Assembly (NCBI RefSeq): GCF_003259225.1
Contig: NZ_QHJF01000016.1
Span: forward strand, 62,001-126,000
Source: Marinomonas arctica
GTDB lineage: Bacteria; Pseudomonadota; Gammaproteobacteria; Pseudomonadales; Marinomonadaceae
Direction of reading: 5' to 3'
Length of the DNA: 64,000 nt
This document shows positions 29,701 to 36,953 of the stretch, one piece after another (position 1 is the first letter of the stretch; the number at the start of each line of letters is the position of its first letter). A program made the translations under genes and the position numbers. Below the pieces are notes generated by a model that had not been told where the DNA came from, did no database searches, and saw only the letters and a program-made list of their open reading frames with translations.

Positions 29701-31137
29701 CGAAATTCTTGCAATTGCGCTATTATCCCCTCCGGTACTATTGTTTTCATCCTGTGCAATACGGTGAACTATATTTTTAAGAATGGTTTTTCTTTCTGAT
29801 AAAGGCAGTTTAGATGGATCTCCACCTTCAATAGCAACCTCAGGATCAATACTTAGTACAGTGTTTCTGATGTTGGTATCCCACAATATTAACCAAGGCA
29901 AAATGGATCGAAGTCTTGGCCTAATGATTGTCTCGCCATATTGTTCACCAATAAATAAACGCTCTATAGATAAACGACTGTCGCCATTAGCTATCAGGTA
30001 AGCAAACCATTTTGCTGCGAGCAGTTCTCTGATATCACGATGCCTGAATCGAACCGCTCCATATATAACATCGCTGAAAACACTGCGCTCCAAAAGAGCA
30101 TTCACATCATTCGGACGCCAATCAGACAGCACGGCTTTTGCGTCTATTCCCAATTTATCGAGCGAGGCATCGGGAATGTTGATACTTGATTGGCCACTCA
30201 TAACTACGGCAGCGGCCAAACGTTGTACTCCCTCTTGAGCTTTATTTAGGTTTAACGGCTGACGCTGTGCTCTATCTATATTATGTTCATCGCTTAACTG
30301 CTCATTTATACTGTGTTCTAGTAGATCTAGACGGCTACCAAGTTTTTTATCCTTTGTCCATTTGGATAAAATACTATCTAAATCAAGAGGCCGTTGAGCC
30401 AAGCTCCAAATACTCGCTCTATCAATTTCCCTTAAAAGTTCATCAATGTCATTCACTGATCTTTTTTCACAGAAACAGCGAATTCTTTCCTCATCCAAAG
30501 GCCGCATTCCGTAAACCGTCAAAGCACTTTGAGGCTGATCTTCAGTCTTATCACTTTCTTGCTTTGGTGCAACTAAAAATAAATGTCTGTTCAACAGCTC
30601 ACGATCAGCTTCTGGTCGCCAAGAGTAAGGACGGCTTGAAACATAAAGATGCGCTCTATGTGCACCTTTTTTGATACCTTTAGCGAATCGCTTTAACGCT
30701 AATTCAAAAGCTCTTGGGGTTTCTAACCTTGCTTCATCGACCGAATCTAAAAAGAACCAAGCTTCCTCTATCGATTCTAGCCAAGCGTTAAATTCATCTT
30801 CTGTTCCAACCTCAAAGGCGTCATAAAAATCTTGCTCGATATCTTCAATACGAATAAAAAAAGACGGTCTGCCTTGTTCTAATAAGGCTTTGGCTTTATT
30901 GAGTAATTCTTCCGTCTTGCCAGCGCCGGCTTCAGCTAAAATGACACAGCGATACTCACCTTCTAAATCAACCCAAGTTTTTAGCGCTGAATGACCTAAA
31001 GAAAAGAGTAGCTCATTATTTTCTAGATCTTCTTGGTCTTCCGAAATAATTGAAAATTGACGATCTAATAGAATGTACTTTTCTTTAGTCATAGACGATA
31101 AGTTCGCTTCACCAACAAAAAAACAAAGAGGTTTCAT
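26785..31137 (-). CDS. NACHT/STAND ATPase with C-terminal PD-(D/E)xK nuclease-like domain, putative anti-phage protein
   Basis: A 1450-residue protein. The NTPase near the N-terminus has Walker A EAGAGKTEE (Lys74), Walker B FFLDSVDEA (Asp131, Asp134-Glu135) and the NACHT-type sensor SSRP (167-170). A following helical segment ends in FRHRDIRELLAAKW, typical of the NACHT winged-helix/helical arm. The long middle (about 400-1290) is alpha-helical and repeat-like, suiting a ligand sensor. The last ~150 residues have a nuclease-like pattern: Asp1337 in QRMDIWLH, then Glu1352-x-Lys1354 in PVELKLL, and Gln1372/Tyr1377 in NQLAGDYL. Avs proteins have nuclease first and sensor last; here the nuclease is last. 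The start may be 31137 or the ATG at 31092; neither has a good ribosome site. The function is inferred. Confidence 0.8.
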   Translation of the reverse strand: MKPLCFFVGEANLSSMTKEKYILLDRQFSIISEDQEDLENNELLFSLGHSALKTWVDLEGEYRCVILAEAGAGKTEELLNKAKALLEQGRPSFFIRIEDIEQDFYDAFEVGTEDEFNAWLESIEEAWFFLDSVDEARLETPRAFELALKRFAKGIKKGAHRAHLYVSSRPYSWRPEADRELLNRHLFLVAPKQESDKTEDQPQSALTVYGMRPLDEERIRCFCEKRSVNDIDELLREIDRASIWSLAQRPLDLDSILSKWTKDKKLGSRLDLLEHSINEQLSDEHNIDRAQRQPLNLNKAQEGVQRLAAAVVMSGQSSINIPDASLDKLGIDAKAVLSDWRPNDVNALLERSVFSDVIYGAVRFRHRDIRELLAAKWFAYLIANGDSRLSIERLFIGEQYGETIIRPRLRSILPWLILWDTNIRNTVLSIDPEVAIEGGDPSKLPLSERKTILKNIVHRIAQDENNSTGGDNSAIARISDVALTKDALLLINQHNENDDAIFFLARLVWQGKMTDCVAPLLEIALNPILGNYARLTSARAVITCGTNEQIQSLWQRFNQSEEKIPRRLLAELIEDAEPTSENIQNILLSVSKLKLSANESFEANGLRRALHQFVTRMPIAANIQIYQTLIHGLIGYLNDPPYIEKSECKISEAHSWLLGVAVHLVERVIEIRHSFSFSDESLSILMMLPLYNSYGGEHFDDYESNLAELIPHWSELNDRLYWACIEQEKIKLLSDPKSEPLTSDWPISWQGHFWAFSTVESFQRLLSFIRSRESESDQSIALSTAFRLYTKLDKPSDMLTKLKASVEHSSILTNKLNMLIDPPESDGEKKRKEENEKRRKKLDVVQEQKKTSRDAWIVDLRSNFHQWIIPNKQADISEDQCSLLNEISGSSLKTRRSEGSDWRLLIPDFGEDVAHAYRDAAMMYWRNYKPTLQSESGIRSNNFPYYSISFALSGLEIEAIESANFPINLNESEVRHALRYLTWEINGFPSWFESMYRAFPSLVAEAIIQELIWELESADLDLNYRILSSLVFGASWLHEDIAVSLLEWVEAHPNTLQGNNRRDCIQLLISGNSDPKRLANVAKQEIDQSNDLDNIACWFALLVDCDPAYGIPHLEQWLAGLDHEIVSRAAQIFVTALVGASHRSFSVPNVGCFKTPEYLRKLYVLMHKYIPSKDDINRADGRVYHSEDLRDEAQSARSTLFSLLCNITGVASYTSIKQLIEEHPEPAYRKWMAQQAYRRAVEDGDLELWTVDQFGQFDKNQTITPATHRQLFDHTVNRIIDLKHWLERGNDSPWLTWKKADGETEMRTLIAGWLNQNSHGQYTTAQESELANGQRMDIWLHNTSVQSPVPVELKLLDKAWSGPKLCERLRNQLAGDYLREEGAGCGVFLLVSQDIEPTKRWSIDGKLVNLKELSGALKTYWLSIAENYPGVQEIEIIVIDLLERERFSNS

Positions 31138-31232
31138 ACAGATACTAGCTTTAACAATAGCGCTAACGCGTTAAGGCTCCAAGCTGAATTTCTTCCGTCT
31201 AAACCACAACGTTAAAATAGCTGTACAGATTC

Positions 31233-31248
31233 GTACCATTTATGGTAC
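31233..31248. promoter_or_regulatory. Palindromic operator upstream of the toxin-antitoxin pair
   Basis: GTACCA-TTTA-TGGTAC is a perfect inverted repeat ending 10 bases before the toxin start codon. A site here suits autorepression by the HTH antitoxin, and it lies in the divergent gap to the ATPase gene. Confidence 0.6.
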
Positions 31249-31258
31249 AAATCAATTT

Positions 31259-31615
31259 ATGAATAACATAAAACACAAGAAAGTGTCTGTTCACTTTTTC
31301 CGAACTGCGTCGGGAAGTGAGCCTGTCAGGGAATGGTTATTATCTCTTGCAAAAGAGGATAGAAGCGCCATAGGACAAGACATAAAAACAGCAGAGTATG
31401 GTTGGCCCGTCGGTATGCCCATATGTCGTTCTATGGGTGACGGACTGTGGGAAGTACGAACCAATTTGGAAGGTGGTCGTATTGCTAGGGTATTATTTTT
31501 CTTTAGAAACAACGAATTAATTTTACTGAATGGCTTTATGAAGAAAACCCAAAAGACACCTAAATCTGAATTAGATTTAGCTAGAAAACGAAAGCGAGAG
31601 GCTGAAAATGGCTAA
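31259..31615 (+). CDS. HigB/Gp49-like (RelE superfamily) toxin
   Basis: A 118-residue protein of the phage-derived Gp49-like / HigB group (RelE fold). Typical features are VREWLLSLAKEDR, the core MGDGLWEVRTNLEGGRIARVLFF and LLNGFMKKTQKTPKSELDLA. These toxins cut mRNA on the ribosome. It overlaps by eight bases the HTH antitoxin gene that follows, the reversed toxin-first order usual for higBA. A palindrome precedes it. No strong ribosome site is visible. It is divergent from the large NACHT gene. Confidence 0.9.
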   Translation: MNNIKHKKVSVHFFRTASGSEPVREWLLSLAKEDRSAIGQDIKTAEYGWPVGMPICRSMGDGLWEVRTNLEGGRIARVLFFFRNNELILLNGFMKKTQKTPKSELDLARKRKREAENG

Positions 31616-31889
31616 TAAACATATCGGCTCTTCCTTTGATGATTTCCTAGAAGAGGAAGGCACACTGGCTGAAACCAATGCCGTCGCTATAAAGCGAGTG
31701 GTGGCTTGGCAAATTCAGCAGAAGATTGAGCACGAGCACTTGTCCAAAACAAAGATGGCACAGTTGATGAAAACAAGCCGCTCTGGATTGGATCGACTGC
31801 TTGACCCAAACAACACGTCTGTCACGCTTCATACCTTGGATAATGCCGCGAAAGCGTTAGGTAAAAAGCTAAAATTAGAGCTTGTTTAG
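31608..31889 (+). CDS. XRE-family (HigA-like) antitoxin
   Basis: A 93-residue protein with one helix-turn-helix (about residues 40-92: LSKTKMAQLMKTSRSGLDRLL followed by TLHTLDNAAKALGKKL, given as two stretches). It should neutralise the overlapping HigB-like toxin and repress the pair. A second copy about 95% identical at the DNA level lies at 34243-34524, but without a start codon. The start ATG falls inside the toxin's last codons. Confidence 0.9.
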   Translation: MANKHIGSSFDDFLEEEGTLAETNAVAIKRVVAWQIQQKIEHEHLSKTKMAQLMKTSRSGLDRLLDPNNTSVTLHTLDNAAKALGKKLKLELV

Positions 31890-32012
31890 AAAGCTACGTC
31901 ACTATCCTCATTTTAATTATGGCTAAGTGTTGCTTATGCTTCACAGTTTCTAAGACATGCTAAAAAATCTTTGCGTACGGAAAAATTAAACACTGACTTG
32001 CAGGAGTAAAAT

Positions 32013-32267
32013 ATGGATACACTAAGTTACTCAGCTTTTAAAGCCAATCTTGCTAGCACGTTTGATAAAGTGAATAACGATCATAAGCCTGTTCTCATTA
32101 CTCGTCAGGGTGGCAAACCAGCCGTATTGATTAGCTTAGAGGGCTTTCAAGCGTATGAGGAGACGGCCTATTTGATGGCAAGCCCAAAAAACGCTTCTCG
32201 TTTGAACGAAGCCATTGCCGAAGTGGAAGCAGGCAAGACACAGATAAGGGAACTGATTGAGGAATGA
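32013..32267 (+). CDS. Phd/YefM-family antitoxin
   Basis: An 84-residue antitoxin: the N-terminal MDTLSYSAFKANLASTFDKV, the DNA-binding region around KPVLITRQGGKPAVLISLEG, and a C-terminal toxin-binding tail. The ribosome site AGGAG is present. In YefM-YoeB modules the toxin gene overlaps the end of this gene. Here the overlapping downstream sequence still reads as a YoeB start but is broken, so this is an orphan antitoxin. Confidence 0.9.
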   Translation: MDTLSYSAFKANLASTFDKVNNDHKPVLITRQGGKPAVLISLEGFQAYEETAYLMASPKNASRLNEAIAEVEAGKTQIRELIEE

Positions 32268-32358
32268 TGTTATCTTGGACTGAAAATACATGAGAAGATT
32301 ATCTTTACTGACAAAAAAAACACTCAAACGCATCAACACATTAATAAAAGACGGTTAA
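32264..32358 (+). pseudogene. Decayed YoeB-type toxin gene
   Basis: Reading from the ATG at 32267 gives MLSWTENT-stop-EDYLY-stop. After a frame change it continues KTLKRINTLIKDG-stop. Intact YoeB proteins read like M-L-W-x5-W-EDYLYWQ-x-DKK-x-LKRIN-LIKD in this region, so both in-frame TGA codons fall where tryptophan is expected, and a short deletion shifts the frame. The remaining two thirds of the toxin are gone; a terminator follows at once. Confidence 0.82.
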
Positions 32359-32655
32359 ATCACCTCCAATAGAACGCTCTTCCAGTAACATGGAGAGCGT
32401 TTTTTTGTCTATCTAAGCTAAAGACAAAATTTATTACTAAACCAGCACATAGATCAAAAAACAATCAAATAACGTCTAAAGTCTTAGATTAAAGCATTAA
32501 CAAAGCGTATGGTCGATACAACACTAAGAAAAGTGATATTGGCAAACGCTCCGCAAACCTCGTTTAAAAACGCCAATCTTCCCGATTGCACTCTAGTGCA
32601 TAAGTAATACCGATTTTCGTCGCACGACTTAAGGCAACACAAACAGGAGAGGATG
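32359..32655. other. Intergenic region, about 300 bp
   Basis: Contains the terminator at 32373-32406 and a small palindrome TGCACTCTAGTGCA (32587-32600). The AGGAGAGG ribosome site of the next gene is at its end. I see no gene. Confidence 0.5.
32373..32406 (+). terminator. Rho-independent terminator after the antitoxin/YoeB remnant
   Basis: AACGCTCT (32373-32380) pairs with AGAGCGTT (32394-32401), extended by CCA/TGG inside after a one-base bulge. Seven Ts follow. Confidence 0.85.
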
Positions 32656-32844
32656 ATGAAATACAACGTAGGTACAACAGATAGAGTGATCAGAATTGCA
32701 ATGGGTGCCGTCGTCATCGCAATCGGCGTATATTTCAATTCTTGGTGGGGTGCAATCGGCATTGTACTGCTTGCCACAGGCGTATTTAGCGTCTGCCCAG
32801 CGTATCTACCTTTTGGTTTTTCAACGTGTAAAACAGAGGAGTAG
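32656..32844 (+). CDS. DUF2892 (YgaP-type transmembrane) small membrane protein
   Basis: A 62-residue protein with the family N-terminus MKYNVGTTDRVIRI and two hydrophobic helices (about 13-29 and 32-48), then a Cys-containing tail CPAYLPFGFSTCKTEE. The same module forms the membrane anchor of the rhodanese YgaP, but no rhodanese domain is present here. AGGAGAGG at 32645-32652 best fits the second of two consecutive ATGs. Function unknown. Confidence 0.85.
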   Translation: MKYNVGTTDRVIRIAMGAVVIAIGVYFNSWWGAIGIVLLATGVFSVCPAYLPFGFSTCKTEE

Positions 32845-32937
32845 AAAAAATCAGGTGTAAAATGACAGGGTTAAAACATAAAAACCGACTTCAGGACACT
32901 GGTAGTCGGTTTTTTGCTCTTACCAATAAAGCTTATC

Positions 32938-34128
32938 TTACCAAAGATGTGGAAAGAGATATGAAATCGCATCAAAAGGAATACGCTTAATCTTAAGAAG
33001 CTCTTTTGCTTCCCCACTAATCCAGCCTTCCTCGATAAGTTGTTTAACCATCGCGCGGGAATTGGTTTCTCCCATCTTGGTAAATGCTGGAACATCTCCC
33101 CTCATTACCTTAGTGCCGTTTATTATTTCCTTTAGCAAAATAAACGCTTCGACACGCCATTTTTTTAGCTGCTTCCCTTTCGTACTTAAAGCGCCTCCAG
33201 CTACGCGTAAGTCAGCATATTGCTTTAATCGAATATCAAATGATTCTATTTCAAGAACGCCAGAAAGATACTGAATTTGGTCAAGACAGGTTTCAAGAAA
33301 ATAACGCTGGAAAGCCTCAAGCCCTCTGTTTGAAAGAATCCCTCGCCCATCAGTACTGCCTTGTCGAACCATGTCAGCCCCTGCCAGACGAAGTTTGTAT
33401 TCATCAACTGTTCTTGCAAAACCTCGACTTAACGTCCAAAGGCCATAGCCTTCAACCCCTGCAGCTCTCATATAACTATCCGTAAACAAACGACAAACTC
33501 GACCATTTCCATCTAAAAATGGATGAATCCACGCTAGACGGTGATGAGCAGCGGATGCAGCAAGAAGACGACTTTCTCCGAAAAGATGATCCAATCTATA
33601 AGCACTATGGAACCAGTTCAAATATCCATTTAACTCTTCCACACTTGGCGGTAAATGCTTACCGACTTGAACTTGAGTCGTTCTTAGTTGGCCTGGTTCG
33701 ACAACAAACACTTCTCCCGTAGATTCTCGAACATGCGTTCTAGTTGACTCTGATAAGTCTTCAAAAAACCATTTATGTATCAAGCATAGAAATGCTCTGT
33801 CTGTTATATGCTCTGGCTTAACTTTACTATCAGCCAAAGCGGCCTGAGCAGCTAAATGAGCCTCAACTTCTAATAAATCGTTCCGTTTTACAAGATCAGT
33901 TGGTCTAACCTCTTCAGCGTGAATAATGTCAGCAGGCTCTGTGCTGTTTCCTTCAATCCTATTACTGTAGTAACTATTCACAAAACGCAGTAAATGTTCT
34001 ACTGCAGGCTTAAGGCTCGGTCGAATGGAAGCCGATAGGCTAGAGGATTGCTTATAAACCTCCACAACCATATCTCTAATATCTCCAGACGCTTTTTCTG
34101 GCTGAACAAAAGGAGTTATACTGATCAT
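32938..34128 (-). CDS. Fic-domain protein (AMP-transferase type) with N-terminal inhibitory motif
   Basis: A 396-residue Fic protein. The catalytic motif HPFLDGNGR is at 202-210 (His202). The N-terminal helix carries SNRIEG (Ser55...Glu59-Gly60), matching the [S/T]xxxE[G/N] inhibitory motif of class II Fic enzymes, where the Glu blocks ATP. The C-terminal ~130 residues look like a winged-helix module. Such proteins AMPylate target proteins; the target here is unknown. It sits within the toxin-antitoxin cluster but needs no separate antitoxin, because the inhibitor is in cis. Confidence 0.9.
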   Translation of the reverse strand: MISITPFVQPEKASGDIRDMVVEVYKQSSSLSASIRPSLKPAVEHLLRFVNSYYSNRIEGNSTEPADIIHAEEVRPTDLVKRNDLLEVEAHLAAQAALADSKVKPEHITDRAFLCLIHKWFFEDLSESTRTHVRESTGEVFVVEPGQLRTTQVQVGKHLPPSVEELNGYLNWFHSAYRLDHLFGESRLLAASAAHHRLAWIHPFLDGNGRVCRLFTDSYMRAAGVEGYGLWTLSRGFARTVDEYKLRLAGADMVRQGSTDGRGILSNRGLEAFQRYFLETCLDQIQYLSGVLEIESFDIRLKQYADLRVAGGALSTKGKQLKKWRVEAFILLKEIINGTKVMRGDVPAFTKMGETNSRAMVKQLIEEGWISGEAKELLKIKRIPFDAISYLFPHLW

Positions 34129-34242
34129 TTTAACGGCTCAAATAATATAAAAAACACTTAAAAATCAAAATATTAAAATATACTTACATTTAAGTTTAAC
34201 GATTTAATTAAGGACATAATATACCACATGACTTAGCTTTGA

Positions 34243-34524
34243 TAGACGAATAAACATATTAGTTCTTCCCTTGATGATTTCCTAGAAAAGGAAAGCACAC
34301 TGGCTGAAACCAATGCCGTCGCTATAAAACGAGTGGTGGCTTGGCAGATTCAGCAGAAGATTGAGCACGAGCACTTATCCAAAACAAAAATGGCGCAGTT
34401 GATGAAAACAAGCCGCTCTGGATTGGATAGACTGCTTGACCCAAACAACACGTCTGTCACGCTTCATACCTTGGATAATGCCGCGAAAGCGTTAGGTAAA
34501 AAGCTAAAATTAGAGCTTATTTGA
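34243..34524 (+). pseudogene. Second copy of the XRE antitoxin gene, start codon lost
   Basis: From AATAAACAT (about 34249) to the stop, this matches 31614-31889 with about 15 mismatches in 276 bases and no gaps. The first two codons, ATG GCT in the intact copy, are TAG ACG here, so the normal start is gone. Only a GTG at 34333 could start a 63-residue remnant holding the helix-turn-helix. No toxin gene precedes it, and similarity stops at the gene edges. Confidence 0.8.
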
Positions 34525-34569
34525 AGATTTGAAATAATCTTGAGAAAGATGAGGCAAGCACCAACACCA

Positions 34570-34607
34570 AAAAAGCCAATACAAACCTCAATTCGTATTG
34601 GCTTTTT
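34570..34607. terminator. Bidirectional terminator
   Basis: A perfect 13-bp stem (34570-34582 with 34595-34607), a 12-base loop, and A/T tracts on both sides. It ends the acid phosphatase gene on the minus strand. Confidence 0.85.
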
Positions 34608-34622
34608 ATGCTCTATTCAGCG

Positions 34623-35375
34623 TTATTTAACGGCTTTTTCATCCCATGTTTTTAGTTCAGACTTCGACCAAGAACCATACGAGGCATTTGGCATAACAAT
34701 CCAATCGTTACCAAAATGCGCCGCTTCTTTCGCCACGAGTCCACGCTGGTACTCTGTCGATTCCTTATTTTTAAACTCGGCAGCAAAATCATGCAGGCTA
34801 TCGCCAATCAACATAAGAATATCGTGTTCTTTGCGCACGACATCACGACGTGTTTCTTTCGACTCTGTATACAGCAACACATTGTCACTGCTCACTTGGG
34901 CAATATTCAGCTTCTTCAATGTCTTAATCGTGTCGGCTTTGTTCTCTTGAAAACGGTCTGAGATATAGTAAATTTTCACGCCCTGCTGTGTGACAAAATC
35001 GATAAAATCTTTTGCGCCTGGAATCAAGGTCGGTTCGCCTTTTTTCTCCCAATCACTCCAAGTATCCCAAGAAGTATAATCGTGACAGTTGTTTACATCT
35101 CTAACCAATAAAGGTGTGTTATCTATCACGGTTTCATCCAAATCCAACACCACAGCAGGCTTTTTATCGGAATCATGGTTCGCTAAAAGCTGAATAATAC
35201 GCTGTGTCGCAAACTGATAGGCCTGTAGCTGGAGCGCCATTACTTCGGCAGACTGCTGTTGGTAACGTAGCGCCATAGTGTATTCTTTCGGTGCACAAGT
35301 CATATCTTCAGCGGCAAACGTAACACTGCTCAATAGTGGTAAGGCGACAAGAATAGATGCGGTGACTTTTCCCAT
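34623..35375 (-). CDS. Class C (lipoprotein e(P4)-like) HAD acid phosphatase
   Basis: A 250-residue secreted phosphatase. An N-terminal signal peptide (about 1-21, ending VTFA) has no lipobox cysteine, so the protein is probably soluble in the periplasm. HAD motif I is VVLDLDETVIDN, motif II is YYISDR and the late acidic motif is LMLIGDSLHDF. Related e(P4) enzymes dephosphorylate nucleotides such as NMN. I start at the ATG at 35375, preceded by GGAGAG; an upstream ATG at 35414 adds a non-signal-like stretch. It forms the right boundary of the accessory island. Confidence 0.87.
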   Translation of the reverse strand: MGKVTASILVALPLLSSVTFAAEDMTCAPKEYTMALRYQQQSAEVMALQLQAYQFATQRIIQLLANHDSDKKPAVVLDLDETVIDNTPLLVRDVNNCHDYTSWDTWSDWEKKGEPTLIPGAKDFIDFVTQQGVKIYYISDRFQENKADTIKTLKKLNIAQVSSDNVLLYTESKETRRDVVRKEHDILMLIGDSLHDFAAEFKNKESTEYQRGLVAKEAAHFGNDWIVMPNASYGSWSKSELKTWDEKAVK

Positions 35376-35687
35376 AAAAACTCTCCATTTGTGTATAACC
35401 AATAAATGTGACATTTTTATTAAACACGCATTTAATTATAACTCAAAGCTATTTTTTACTTTTTTCTTATTTCAACACCATGAAAAAGACAGCTTTGTAT
35501 AGTATGAATAGTGATAAGAATGCCTGTTTCATTGGACTGAAAGAGCCATCCGTGATTAAAGTGGCGCCTATGAAGCATCCACAACATCATGGATACAGGA
35601 AAGAAATTCAAGCGTATGAGGAAACGCCCTGTCGATCAAACAGGGCGTTTTTTGTTTCATCTTCACGCAACATGGTGGCTAAAGCGT
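35376..35687. other. Intergenic region, 312 bp
   Basis: Contains a terminator hairpin at 35622-35653. Just before it is a 16-base match, TTCAAGCGTATGAGGA, to the Phd antitoxin gene (same sequence near 32144). An open frame crosses the region, but it has no ribosome site and no family resemblance. Confidence 0.45.
35622..35653. terminator. Terminator hairpin
   Basis: AAACGCCCTGT (35622-35632) pairs perfectly with ACAGGGCGTTT (35640-35650). Six Ts on the plus strand; fewer on the minus strand, where the SDR gene ends. Confidence 0.75.
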
Positions 35688-36470
35688 TTAGGCAGTAGGT
35701 ACGGTACCGCCATCCACAATGTATTCCGTGCCTGTGATAGACGACGCTCTCGCTGACACTAGAAAAGTGATTAAGTCAGCTACTTCCGAGGGCTGGGCTG
35801 GACGCCCTAAAGGAATGCCGCCAAGCGAATCCATAATCATTTTCTTGCCTCCCTCATAATCAGTGCCAGCATGGTCAGCAAGCCGCTCAGCGAGTCGGAC
35901 CGATGCTTCCGTTTCTATCCAACCGGGTGATACACGCACAACGCGTATGCCTTTTGGCGCTACTTCTTTCGATAAACTTTTACTGTAAGTGGATAACGCC
36001 GCTTTCGCCGCGGCATAAGCTGTGGTGGACTCAGGTAGTGGCAGTTTATTCTGTATCGATGTGACGTGGACAATGACCCCAGACTTTTTGACCAACATCG
36101 CTGGCAATAATCCCCGATCAATACGCACCGCGGACATCAAATTTTGATTCAGTGCATTTTCCCACTCTTGCTCATCAAGCACAGCAAAACCACCGCTTGG
36201 GGCACTTGAGCCACCCAGAACATTGACAATAATATCAACACCACCAAACTTTTCTAGCACGGTCTTTACAACGGCAGTACAACCAGCAGCGCTTAGCAAA
36301 TCCCCCTCAATGTATGAAATATCTTCTGGCGCATCGCTGGGGACAGATCGAGCAACCGCAACAACACTCACTCCAGCCTCATGTAATGACTTAACGACGG
36401 CAGCCCCCAACCCCTTCGTACCACCAGTAACCAACGCTGTACGCCCCTTTAACTCAAGATCAAAACTCAT
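35688..36470 (-). CDS. Short-chain dehydrogenase/reductase (SDR family)
   Basis: A 260-residue classical SDR. The cofactor motif is [12 protein letters not shown] near residue 16, with NVLGG near 84. The active site is Ser in HVTSIQ and YAAAK (Tyr and Lys four apart), and the C-terminus has VDGGT. It reduces or oxidises a small alcohol or ketone with NAD(P)H; the substrate is unknown. Its start overlaps by four bases the stop of a SnoaL-like gene. The pair is divergent from an HxlR regulator that probably controls it. Confidence 0.92.
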   Translation of the reverse strand: MSFDLELKGRTALVTGGTKGLGAAVVKSLHEAGVSVVAVARSVPSDAPEDISYIEGDLLSAAGCTAVVKTVLEKFGGVDIIVNVLGGSSAPSGGFAVLDEQEWENALNQNLMSAVRIDRGLLPAMLVKKSGVIVHVTSIQNKLPLPESTTAYAAAKAALSTYSKSLSKEVAPKGIRVVRVSPGWIETEASVRLAERLADHAGTDYEGGKKMIMDSLGGIPLGRPAQPSEVADLITFLVSARASSITGTEYIVDGGTVPTA

Positions 36471-36793
36471 AGCGTGATCTCCAATGAGGTAATTTTGTCG
36501 CCATCCAGCGTGAAAGCGTATTGAAGGTTCACAGGGCTTCCAGGGAAATTCCCTGCGACCAAACCCGTGACAATCGTTTGCTCTTCGCTTTCGTTTAAGG
36601 CCTGTGGTTCAACTGTGTAAGTATATTTAGTCGATGAACTCATTTTCCACTGCTTAATTGCGTCCAACCCCGTATAAGTTTGTCCTTCATCTTTTACCAC
36701 TGCCTCATCGGAAAAACAGGCAACAATCGCCTCACTGTCGCCTTCATCTGCCTGAAAATACTTTGCAATGGGTTTTGGAAGATCAATAGCCAT
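36467..36793 (-). CDS. SnoaL-like / NTF2-fold protein
   Basis: A 108-residue protein with the nuclear-transport-factor-2 fold pattern: an opening helix [19 protein letters not shown], then [19 protein letters not shown] and a beta-rich C-terminal half. Such small pockets bind or isomerise hydrophobic metabolites. It overlaps the SDR gene by ATGA, so both are translated together, and they are probably induced by the same electrophile or quinone-type signal through the divergent HxlR regulator. Confidence 0.85.
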   Translation of the reverse strand: MAIDLPKPIAKYFQADEGDSEAIVACFSDEAVVKDEGQTYTGLDAIKQWKMSSSTKYTYTVEPQALNESEEQTIVTGLVAGNFPGSPVNLQYAFTLDGDKITSLEITL

Positions 36794-36901
36794 AATAAAA
36801 CTCCTTCACTTAAAATCAGTTACTTAGGACAAGCCAAATTGCTGTATGAAAAGAATGGCGTTAAGCTACCTGGAAAACAAGAACCGACAAAAAAGTAGGG
36901 T

Positions 36902-36919
36902 ACTTACTAAGAAGTAAGT
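36902..36919. promoter_or_regulatory. HxlR-type operator palindrome
   Basis: ACTTACT-AAGA-AGTAAGT is a perfect 7-bp inverted repeat between the divergent SnoaL/SDR operon and the HxlR gene. TACT...AGTA half-sites resemble those of YodB/HxlR-family repressors. Confidence 0.65.
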
Positions 36920-36953
36920 TTTTGATCTCATAAGGGCTAAGGTCATAAAAAAA

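Noticed and set aside
31259-31889. Prophage remnant, because the toxin belongs to the phage-derived Gp49-like family
   Set aside because: The family name is historical; no capsid, tail, integrase or lysis gene is nearby, and the toxin-first overlap with an HTH antitoxin explains it.
34333-34524. A genuine 63-residue HTH protein starting at GTG
   Set aside because: It is the tail of a duplicated antitoxin whose true start is lost, and no ribosome site precedes the GTG; treated as a pseudogene.
35408-35698. A 96-residue plus-strand frame between the phosphatase and SDR genes
   Set aside because: No ribosome site, no family resemblance; it runs through a terminator hairpin.
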